From NCBI RefSeq assembly GCF_039538005.1, contig NZ_BAABBO010000002.1, positions 50,179 through 114,178 of the forward strand: a DNA stretch of 64,000 nucleotides, given 5' to 3'. The notes below the pieces were generated by a model that searched no databases, was not told the origin of the DNA, and saw nothing but the letters and a program-made list of their open reading frames with translations. The stretch is from Allohahella marinimesophila (lineage in GTDB: Bacteria > Pseudomonadota > Gammaproteobacteria > Pseudomonadales > Oleiphilaceae). Positions 43,217 to 51,837 of the stretch are shown piece by piece. Numbering within the stretch: the first letter of the stretch is position 1; each line of letters starts with the position of its first letter. The translations under genes and the position numbers were made by a program.

Positions 43217-46200
43217 ATGGAATATACCAGGAACAACAGCAAGCCTGTTTCAGTTCAGGCGGAATACTACTCTCTCGAAGAACTGGCTCGATGCGGCGAG
43301 CATCTCGCAGCCACGGCATCGATTCAACTACCCGCTTATTCGGCATTCAATCTCACCCGCCGGCAGGATGAAAACAAGCGCATCATCACTGATGTTTACC
43401 TCGCCATTTTCAAGGCGGCCGAAGCCAAGGAACTGTTCCCGCCGGCGGGCGAATGGCTGCTGGATAACTTCTACCTCATAGAAGAGAACATCCGTCAGGT
43501 GAGACGGGATCTGCCACAACGTTTTTACCGGGAACTCCCGGAAATGGATATTGTGGAGGCAGGCAAGGCGCCACGAGCCATGGCTTTTGCCTGGCTATAT
43601 AACGCCCACTCCCACTGCGAAGTAACGCTTCGACGGCTTACCCACATGGTGCAGGCCTTCCAGCATGTCGATGCCTTCAGGATCGGCGAGCTCTGGGCCA
43701 TTCCATCAGTGCTTCGTTTCGTACTGATCGAAGATCTGAGAAGACTTGCAACAGGCCTCGAACTTGCCAGGCAAATGCGGCTACAGGCTAACGAGGCGGC
43801 CGACAAACTGGTGTCGGCCGAGACCGCTGAGTCACGGCAGATCCTGCACGAAAGCCTGGCGACTGCTGCCGAAAACGACGCCTTCGCCAGCCAGCTGCTC
43901 TACCGCCTGAGAGAATCTTCCGCAGGCGCAGAAGAGACACTGATCTGGCTGGAACAATGTCTTGAGGCGAGGGGCAGTGACGCCGAAGAAGTGCTGGTTT
44001 CCGAGCAGCACCGCCTGTCTGCCGAAAACGTCAGGATCGGCAATATCATTCGCAGCCTGCGCACGATCAACGATATCGACTGGACCAAATGGTTTACCCA
44101 GGTCAGTCGTATCGATGCCTACCTCACCCAGCACTCCAATTTTGGAGCGCTCGATTTCAACTCACAGAACCAGTACCGCTCGGCGATCGAGTGGTTGGCC
44201 AGACAATCCTCATTGAGTGAAACAGCGGTCACCGAGCGTGCCGTCACGCTGTCTCAGGGCAGCCAGGCCGATGTGGGTGAGTATTTCATCGGCAAGCTCC
44301 GTCAGAGTCTCGAGCAGGACATCGACTGCACAGTGCCGCTGTTCCTGAGGCTGCGCAGAGCCTATCGGGCGCTGGGCTGGTGGTCGATTGCGGCCCCCAT
44401 CGTCATCTTCACCATCCTCGTCATCGTCGGCGCCTTCAATATGCTGACGGCGGCGGGCACCGGCACCTGGGCAGCGGTCGTGCTCTGCCTTCTGTTTGCT
44501 CTGCCGGCGAGCGAAGCGGCTACCGGACTTTTCAACACTATCGTGACCTTGATCAAGCCGCCCTCACGTCTGGTCGGGTTCGAATTTCTCGATGGTCCTC
44601 CGGCCTCTGCCAGAACCCTGGTGGTCGTGCCCTGTCTGATCACATCAAGAGACGTGATCGACGACCTCATCAGAGGGCTCGAGGTTCACTATCTGGCCAA
44701 TCCGCAGGGAGAGATCTACTTCGCGCTGGCGAGTGACTGGCGCGATTCAGCCGAAGAAAAAAGCAATGCTGATGTCGAACTGCTCGATTATGCCCAGGAC
44801 CAGATGGCCGAGCTGCGGGCACGTTATACCGCAGACGGCCGGAACCGATTCTTCCTTCTGCATCGGAAACGCCTGTTCAATGCTTCCGAAGGCTGCTGGA
44901 TGGGCTGGGAGCGCAAGCGAGGTAAACTCATCGAGCTCAATCGCCTGCTCAGAGGAGATCCGGACACCACCTATCTGCCACCGGCACAAGCTCTGCCTGA
45001 AGCCATTCAGTACGTCATGGTGCTCGATGCGGACACTCGGCTCACACGGGACGCTATAAACAAGCTGGTGGGCAAAATGGCCCATCCACTGTGTACGCCC
45101 GTTATCGATGAAGCGACAGGCAGGATGACCAGCGGTTACGCAATTCTGCAACCGCGGGTGACGCCCTCGCTGACCGCAGGCAAGGAGTCATCGGTTTTCC
45201 AGCGCATTTTTTCCAAGAACAGAGGCCTGGACCCCTACGTCTTTACAGTGTCCGATGTGTACCAGGATCTGACCGGCGAAGGCAGCTTTACAGGTAAGGG
45301 CCTGTATAACGTCGACGCTTTCGACACTTTGCTCAGCGATCGGGTAAAGGAAAATTCGATTCTCAGCCACGATCTGCTTGAAGGCAGTATAGCCCGCAGC
45401 GCACTGGTGTCTGATGTCGCACTCATCGAAGATTTTCCGGTGGAGTATGAGGTCGAGGCGGGCAGACAGCATCGCTGGACCCGCGGAGACTGGCAGCTGC
45501 TTCCATTCATTTTCAGCAAGCGCCTACCCATATCTAAGATCGGTCGCTGGAAGATGCTCGACAACCTGCGCCGCTCACTGATACCAGGGGCATGGATTCT
45601 GGCTTCCGTGCTGGGGTGGGGGCTGCTGCCCCTGGGGCTGGCGACGCTCTGGCAGATCGTGCTCGTCATCAGCCTCTTCGTTTCTCCTACCCTGGGGCTG
45701 ATCAAGGGTGTTTTTCCAGGCAAGATCGAGACTGTGCCGAGGGCTCACTTCTATTATCTCGGCAGTGAGCTCGTCTCCACCACCGGACAGGTCCTGCTGC
45801 GGATCATATTTACTGCACACACTGCCACGATGATGGCGGATGCCATCCTTCGGTCGCTGTATCGCGTGTTCGTCAGCAGGCGTAAGTTGCTGGAATGGCG
45901 CACCGCTGCACAGGCTCAGGCTGAAGCGCATCGAAGCCTGCTCGATTACTATCGCGGCATGTGGGGGGCAGTCGTCCTGGCCGGCCTTGCAGCGGCAATT
46001 ACTTTTCAGCTGCACCCGGAAGCCCTACCCCTGGCGCTGATCTTCTGCGCGCTGTGGGTGCTCTCACCGGTGGTGGCCTGGATGGTGAGCCAACCCCTTG
46101 AAACCTCGGACAAGCTCCAGATCACTGTGTCTGAGCGAGCTGAGCTTCGCAAGATCGCGCGACGCACCTGGGCCTATTTCGAAACCTTCGTGACCGGCGA

Positions 46201-49200
46201 GCATAATTTCCTGCCTCCGGACAACTTCCAGGAAATCCCCAAGCCGGTCGTCGCCGGACGCACCTCGCCGACGAACATCGGGGTATATCTGCTATCAGTC
46301 ATCTCCGCGCGTGATTTCGGCTGGATCAGCATGGAAGACATGATCGCCAGACTGGAAAAGACCCTGGCCACCCTGACGAAGATGGAGAAACACAGGGGCC
46401 ATCTCTACAACTGGTACGACACACGCACCCTGACGCCGCTTTTGCCCAGGTATGTATCCAGCGTCGACAGCGGCAACCTCGCTGGTCATCTCATTGCCCT
46501 GTCGTCAGCCTGCAGGGAGTGGGCTGAAGCGCCATCCGCCTATCTTCAGGCTGGTTTCGACGGTATTGCAGATGTCTCCGCGATCGTCGACGAAGAACTG
46601 GCCGCCGTGCCGGATGATCGCCGCACGATTCGCCCACTGCGTCGTCTGCTCGAAGACAGCATCAAGAGCTTCAGAACGACGACCACCAGGATTGCAACGC
46701 AGCCGGAATCGACGTCGATTCGGGTTGGCCAGCTGCACCGCATGTCACGGGATGTCGAGAAGCTTGCCAAGGAGTTGAACCATGAGATTCAGTCCAAGGC
46801 GACCAGATCGGTAGCGAAATGGGCCGCCATATTGACGAGAACCTGTGAGGCTGGGGTGGCCGACACAGGCTTCGATCAGGCTTCGGTGGAAGAACTTCGC
46901 GAGGATCTCATAACACTTCGCGACAGGGCCAGGCTGATTGCCTTTTCAATGGATTTTGCCTTCCTCATGCGACAGGATCGCCGTCTGCTGGCTATCGGTT
47001 ATCGGCCGGATGAGGATGCCCTCGATGATGCCTGCTACGATCTGCTGGCCTCGGAGGCCCGCCTGACGAGCCTGTTCGCGATAGCGAAGGGCGATGTGCC
47101 AACCGAGCACTGGTTCCGCCTTGGGCGCCCAATAGTGCCTATCGGTTCGCTCGGCGCGCTGGTCTCCTGGTCGGGGTCAATGTTCGAGTATCTCATGCCG
47201 CCACTGGTCATGCAGGAGCAGCAGGGCGGCATTCTCAATCAGACAAACGGGCTCATCGTCAAACGTCAGATTGAATACGGACGTCGGCTGCGCATTCCCT
47301 GGGGCATCTCCGAAGCCGCCTTCAATGCACGCGATCGCGAGATGACCTATCAGTATTCAAACTTCGGCGTGCCATCACTAGGGATGAAGCGGGGTCTGTC
47401 GAAAGATATCGTGATCGCCCCCTACGCCTCACTGCTGGCCAGTCAGTTTCAGCCGCGCGCAGCCCTTGAGAATCTCAGGCGTTTACGAACATACGGGGCG
47501 CTGGGAGACTATGGGTTCTATGACGCCGTCGACTTTACACCAAGCCGACTGCCGGAGAACACCAAATCGGTTGTGGTACGGAACTACATGGCGCATCACC
47601 ACGGCATGTCGATACTGGCCATTTCGAACGTCGTGTTCGAAGGTCGCTTGCGGGAGCGCTTTCACAGTGATCAGGTGATCGAGGCCGCCGAACTCCTGTT
47701 GCAGGAACGCGCACCGAAAGAGGTGCCGATTCTGACGGCGAAGCTGCAGGTGAGCGAACCGGCGACAGGCCGCTCGGAGATGCCTGCCGAAGGCTATCGT
47801 GTGATCGATGATCCTGAGATGAATGACAGGGCGCTGGCTCTGCTCTCGAACGGCCATTACGCAGTGATGTTGTCCGCCACCGGCAGCGGTTATGCCAACT
47901 GGAACGGTCAGTCGGCCACCCGCTGGCGACCTGATCCCGTGGAAGACGACTGGGGAACGTTCCTGTTCATCAAGGACCTGGCCTCTGACGAGTGGTGGTC
48001 GGCCACCGCGAAGCCTAAATCGCTGCCGGGCGAAGAGACGCGCACGATATTTTCTGATAGCAAGGCAGAGTTTCACAAGACCGTGAATGACATCTATTCC
48101 CGTGTCGACGTCATCGTGGGCTCCGAGAATGATGCGGAAGGCCGGCGTATCACACTGGTCAATCTTGGCGACAGCGACCGAAGCCTAGAAATCACATCAT
48201 ACGCCGAGCCGGTGCTCAGCCATACGGAATCGGACAGCGCTCATCCAGCCTTTTCGAAGATGTTCCTGCAGACTGAAATCTCTGAGGACGGCGTCGTGAT
48301 CTACGTCTCCCGCAACAAGCGCAGACCTGACGAACCGGATATGGCCTTCGCCCATATGGTGGTGGGGGAATCGCCCTCAACCCGCAAGACCGAAGCTGAA
48401 ACCGACAGACGACGCTTTATCGGGCGAGGCCGACGGCTTGCTGAAGCCGATGCCTTCGAACCTGGCGCAAAGTTGAGCGGCAGCGCAGGTTTCACGCTGG
48501 ACCCTATCGTCTCACTTCGGCGGGTCGTTCGCATCGCGGCTGGCAAACAGACCAGCCTGGTGTTCTGGAGTATCGCTGCGCCTGACCGGGCCACCATCGA
48601 AGCGGCTGTTGCCCGCTATCGACATTTCGAAAGCTTCCAGCGTGAAGCCATGCATGCATGGACTCGCTCGCAGATCCAGCTCAGGTACATCGGCATAACG
48701 AATACTGAAGCGGCGGTATTTCAGCGACTTGCCCGTTATCTCGTCTATCCGGACAGGGGCCAGATCTGGAGCAATCAGAGCTTCGACATTCAGCCCCAGT
48801 CCGAATTGTGGCCGATGAGCATATCTGGTGACTTCCCGATTTTCATATTGCGGGTGGACGCGGAAACCGAGATCGCCAGTGTACGCAAGGCACTTCGCGC
48901 GCAGGAATATTTCCGTTCACACGGTCTCATCGTTGACTTGGTCATCCTCAATGAACAGGTCAGTTCCTATGCGCAGAGTCTGCAGAATCATATCGATGCC
49001 ATCTGTGAAAACGTCCGGCTTCGAGGAGGACAGGATGGACCCCGAGGCCATATTTTTGCTTTACGTAGAGATCTCGTTTCGGAGCAGGCTTACGCAGCGC
49101 TGGTGAGTACGGCCAGAGTCATCCTGCATTCACGAAATGGTCGCTTTACATCGCAGATCGACCGAGCCGAAGCGCTGGCAGAAGACAAGCTGTCCAGATC

Positions 49201-51649
49201 CGAGTATCGACGCCTGAACCTGCCCACATTGCGGCAGCAGGGCCAGGGCGACGCATCGGAGGCCGAAGTGGCTGAAAAAGCAGACACAGCAGCGCAGGCG
49301 TCACTGCAGTTCTGGAACGGCTATGGTGGCTTCAGCGAGGACGGCCGCGAATATGTGATCTCGCCTGACCACAACAAGCCGACGCCTCAACCCTGGATCA
49401 ACGTCGTGTCGAATTCGATCTTCGGCTTTCACGTTTCTGCTGAGGGCGGTGGCTTTACCTGGAGCGTCAACTCGAGGGACTATCAGTTGACCCCGTGGTC
49501 CAACGATCCGGTCATCGATCGACCCGGCGAAGCGATATATGTCGTCGATCGCGAAAACCTCACGGTGTATTCGCCCTTCCCTGCTTTTGGCAAGGCTGGC
49601 AAGTCCACAACGAGGCACGGCCTTGGATACAGTATTTTCAGCTGTGATGTCGACGGCCTCCACATCGAGCTGTTGCAGACTACTGATGCTGTCGATGCGG
49701 TGAAGATCTCGCGGCTACGCATCCGTAATAGTGGCTCAATCACCCGCTCACTGCAGGTGTACGGGTATGTGGAATGGGTACTCGGCAGTAACCGCTCGAA
49801 AACCGCGGCTTTCGTCAGGTCGGCTTATGACCCAGAGCAGCAGGTTTTGCTTGCAGAAAATCCCTATAGCGTCGAGTTCCCGGGCCGGACGGCATTTTTC
49901 AGTTGTAATGCCACGGTGGAGTCGGTAACGGCCAGCCGGCAGGAATTCATTGGCAGTGGCACGGTCTGGCAGCCGGACACCGTCCAGCTAGCCAGGACAC
50001 TGAGCAACGACGTCGAAACGCTCGGCGACCCCTGCGCAGCTATGTCCGTGGATGTCGAACTCGAGCCGGAAGTCGACATAGAGCTCGTCTTCCTGCTGGG
50101 AGACTGCGACGAAGCTGAATTGATCAGCGATCTCATTGAGCGCTATCGCGCCGTCAATATCGATGACCATCTCGATGAGACTGCTGAGCAGTGGGAGGGC
50201 TTTCTCGGAAGCGTGCAGATCGACACGCCGGATCCGGCCATGAACCTGATGGTGAATACCTGGTTACCCTACCAGAGCCTGGCATGCCGCCTCAGGGCAC
50301 GTTCGGCCTTCTACCAGGCGAGTGGTGCCTTCGGCTTCCGCGATCAGTTGCAGGATACGCTGGCCTTCCTCATCCACGACCCTGCCCTTGCGCGAAGACA
50401 GATTCTTAACGCTGCGAGCCGGCAGTTTCCGGAAGGTGATGTTCAGCACTGGTGGCTACCACGAACTGGCGCAGGTGTACGCACGATGATATCGGACGAC
50501 GTGGTCTGGCTGGCATATGCCGTGAGCCATTACATCGATGTTACCGCTGATGCCGCCATACTCGACGAGCCACTGCCATTTCTGAAGGGCGCGCAGCTCA
50601 AACCAGGCCAGCATGACGCCTTCTACACGCCTGAAACTTCAGAGACGACAGCCAGCCTTTATGAGCACTGCGCTCGAGCGCTGGACCTGGCCATCAAACG
50701 CACCGGGGCTCACGGTCTGCCGCTCATACTGGGTGGCGACTGGAACGATGGCATGAACCGGGTCGGCGAAGAAGGCCGTGGTGAAAGTGTGTGGTTGGGA
50801 TGGTTCCTGAATCATGCCCTGCAGGTGTTCACGCCCTGGGCGGAAGCTCAGCAGGATGACGAGCGTGTGCAGAACTGGCAGCAGCATCGCAATGCATTGC
50901 AGGCGGCGCTCGAAGACGCTGGTTGGGATGGCCGATATTATCGTCGTGGCTACTATGACGATGGTACGCCCCTCGGTTCTGCCGACAGCGAGTTCTGCAG
51001 AATCGACAGCATTGCTCAGTCCTGGAGCGTACTGTCTGGTAGTGGTGAGCCTGAGCGCATCAATATGGCCATGGATGCAGTGGTCGAGGAACTGGTCGAT
51101 CGTGACAGCGGCCTGGTCAGGCTGTTCAAGCCGGCTTTCGAAAACCGCACGGGCACAGATGCCAGACAGCCTGGGTATATCCAGAGCTATCCGCCGGGGG
51201 TCCGCGAAAATGGAGGTCAATACACCCATGCCGCGACCTGGGTGATCTACGCGCTCGCAGAGCTTGGCCGAGGCGATGACGCTTACGCCTGCTTCAGTAT
51301 GCTGAACCCCGTCAATCATGCGCTTGCGGCTGGCGAAGCCGACATCTACCGCGTTGAGCCTTATGTCGTGGCTGCTGACGTCTATCATGGTGGTGAGAAG
51401 AATGGCCGCGGTGGGTGGACCTGGTACACCGGCTCCGGTAGCTGGCTGTATCGGGCTGCCGTGGAGGGCATACTGGGTATTCGCAAGCGCGGCGATGAAT
51501 TCTTCATCAAGCCCGCTTTGCCCTCGGGCTGGCCTGGATACACGGCAAGAATTATAAATAATGGCCTAGTCCATAATATCGCCGTCACACGAAGCGGAGA
51601 TAATGGCGAAATTGTCGTTAAACAGGCGTCAGAACCGGTAAATCGATGA
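43217..51649 (+). CDS. ndvB: Cyclic beta-1,2-glucan synthase NdvB/ChvB type
   Basis: 2810 residues, the usual giant length. The order is: an N-terminal helical region; membrane helices around 388-455; a glycosyltransferase domain with VLDADTRL (Asp604, Asp606) and a TRGDWQ segment; further membrane helices around 790-840, 855-890 and 915-960; a glycoamylase-like/GH189-type cyclising domain (about 1310-1460, GILNQTNGLIVKRQIEYG, PWGISEAAFNARDREM); and a C-terminal GH94 phosphorylase-like domain with GGDWNDGMN (Asp2508, Asp2511). It polymerises UDP-glucose, sets the length and cyclises the glucan for the periplasm. The ATG at 43217 has only a weak ribosome site. It is flanked by two GGDEF-EAL genes. 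Confidence 0.94.
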   Translation: MEYTRNNSKPVSVQAEYYSLEELARCGEHLAATASIQLPAYSAFNLTRRQDENKRIITDVYLAIFKAAEAKELFPPAGEWLLDNFYLIEENIRQVRRDLPQRFYRELPEMDIVEAGKAPRAMAFAWLYNAHSHCEVTLRRLTHMVQAFQHVDAFRIGELWAIPSVLRFVLIEDLRRLATGLELARQMRLQANEAADKLVSAETAESRQILHESLATAAENDAFASQLLYRLRESSAGAEETLIWLEQCLEARGSDAEEVLVSEQHRLSAENVRIGNIIRSLRTINDIDWTKWFTQVSRIDAYLTQHSNFGALDFNSQNQYRSAIEWLARQSSLSETAVTERAVTLSQGSQADVGEYFIGKLRQSLEQDIDCTVPLFLRLRRAYRALGWWSIAAPIVIFTILVIVGAFNMLTAAGTGTWAAVVLCLLFALPASEAATGLFNTIVTLIKPPSRLVGFEFLDGPPASARTLVVVPCLITSRDVIDDLIRGLEVHYLANPQGEIYFALASDWRDSAEEKSNADVELLDYAQDQMAELRARYTADGRNRFFLLHRKRLFNASEGCWMGWERKRGKLIELNRLLRGDPDTTYLPPAQALPEAIQYVMVLDADTRLTRDAINKLVGKMAHPLCTPVIDEATGRMTSGYAILQPRVTPSLTAGKESSVFQRIFSKNRGLDPYVFTVSDVYQDLTGEGSFTGKGLYNVDAFDTLLSDRVKENSILSHDLLEGSIARSALVSDVALIEDFPVEYEVEAGRQHRWTRGDWQLLPFIFSKRLPISKIGRWKMLDNLRRSLIPGAWILASVLGWGLLPLGLATLWQIVLVISLFVSPTLGLIKGVFPGKIETVPRAHFYYLGSELVSTTGQVLLRIIFTAHTATMMADAILRSLYRVFVSRRKLLEWRTAAQAQAEAHRSLLDYYRGMWGAVVLAGLAAAITFQLHPEALPLALIFCALWVLSPVVAWMVSQPLETSDKLQITVSERAELRKIARRTWAYFETFVTGEHNFLPPDNFQEIPKPVVAGRTSPTNIGVYLLSVISARDFGWISMEDMIARLEKTLATLTKMEKHRGHLYNWYDTRTLTPLLPRYVSSVDSGNLAGHLIALSSACREWAEAPSAYLQAGFDGIADVSAIVDEELAAVPDDRRTIRPLRRLLEDSIKSFRTTTTRIATQPESTSIRVGQLHRMSRDVEKLAKELNHEIQSKATRSVAKWAAILTRTCEAGVADTGFDQASVEELREDLITLRDRARLIAFSMDFAFLMRQDRRLLAIGYRPDEDALDDACYDLLASEARLTSLFAIAKGDVPTEHWFRLGRPIVPIGSLGALVSWSGSMFEYLMPPLVMQEQQGGILNQTNGLIVKRQIEYGRRLRIPWGISEAAFNARDREMTYQYSNFGVPSLGMKRGLSKDIVIAPYASLLASQFQPRAALENLRRLRTYGALGDYGFYDAVDFTPSRLPENTKSVVVRNYMAHHHGMSILAISNVVFEGRLRERFHSDQVIEAAELLLQERAPKEVPILTAKLQVSEPATGRSEMPAEGYRVIDDPEMNDRALALLSNGHYAVMLSATGSGYANWNGQSATRWRPDPVEDDWGTFLFIKDLASDEWWSATAKPKSLPGEETRTIFSDSKAEFHKTVNDIYSRVDVIVGSENDAEGRRITLVNLGDSDRSLEITSYAEPVLSHTESDSAHPAFSKMFLQTEISEDGVVIYVSRNKRRPDEPDMAFAHMVVGESPSTRKTEAETDRRRFIGRGRRLAEADAFEPGAKLSGSAGFTLDPIVSLRRVVRIAAGKQTSLVFWSIAAPDRATIEAAVARYRHFESFQREAMHAWTRSQIQLRYIGITNTEAAVFQRLARYLVYPDRGQIWSNQSFDIQPQSELWPMSISGDFPIFILRVDAETEIASVRKALRAQEYFRSHGLIVDLVILNEQVSSYAQSLQNHIDAICENVRLRGGQDGPRGHIFALRRDLVSEQAYAALVSTARVILHSRNGRFTSQIDRAEALAEDKLSRSEYRRLNLPTLRQQGQGDASEAEVAEKADTAAQASLQFWNGYGGFSEDGREYVISPDHNKPTPQPWINVVSNSIFGFHVSAEGGGFTWSVNSRDYQLTPWSNDPVIDRPGEAIYVVDRENLTVYSPFPAFGKAGKSTTRHGLGYSIFSCDVDGLHIELLQTTDAVDAVKISRLRIRNSGSITRSLQVYGYVEWVLGSNRSKTAAFVRSAYDPEQQVLLAENPYSVEFPGRTAFFSCNATVESVTASRQEFIGSGTVWQPDTVQLARTLSNDVETLGDPCAAMSVDVELEPEVDIELVFLLGDCDEAELISDLIERYRAVNIDDHLDETAEQWEGFLGSVQIDTPDPAMNLMVNTWLPYQSLACRLRARSAFYQASGAFGFRDQLQDTLAFLIHDPALARRQILNAASRQFPEGDVQHWWLPRTGAGVRTMISDDVVWLAYAVSHYIDVTADAAILDEPLPFLKGAQLKPGQHDAFYTPETSETTASLYEHCARALDLAIKRTGAHGLPLILGGDWNDGMNRVGEEGRGESVWLGWFLNHALQVFTPWAEAQQDDERVQNWQQHRNALQAALEDAGWDGRYYRRGYYDDGTPLGSADSEFCRIDSIAQSWSVLSGSGEPERINMAMDAVVEELVDRDSGLVRLFKPAFENRTGTDARQPGYIQSYPPGVRENGGQYTHAATWVIYALAELGRGDDAYACFSMLNPVNHALAAGEADIYRVEPYVVAADVYHGGEKNGRGGWTWYTGSGSWLYRAAVEGILGIRKRGDEFFIKPALPSGWPGYTARIINNGLVHNIAVTRSGDNGEIVVKQASEPVNR

Positions 51650-51761
51650 TTTTCTTACGCAAGCTATACAAGTAGTTAATATCTTTGTATAAATTATCTT
51701 ACCTACAATAAGCGTCGGTCAGTTTGCTTTCGGCCGTTAAACGCAGGCTTTTTCAGATAGC

Positions 51762-51774
51762 GGGGGGGGGGGGG
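51762..51774 (+). repeat. Homopolymeric tract of 13 G upstream of GGDEF-EAL gene
   Basis: Thirteen consecutive G residues lie 63 bases before the ATG at 51838, in the 188-base gap after ndvB. Such tracts are prone to slipped-strand length change and can alter promoter spacing. It may also be a sequencing or assembly length error. Confidence 0.85.
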
Positions 51775-51837
51775 TATTATTCCGATTCGCCAAGCTGCTT
51801 TTCAAGTCCACATTGTCTAAGTGGGGAGCCTGACTGA

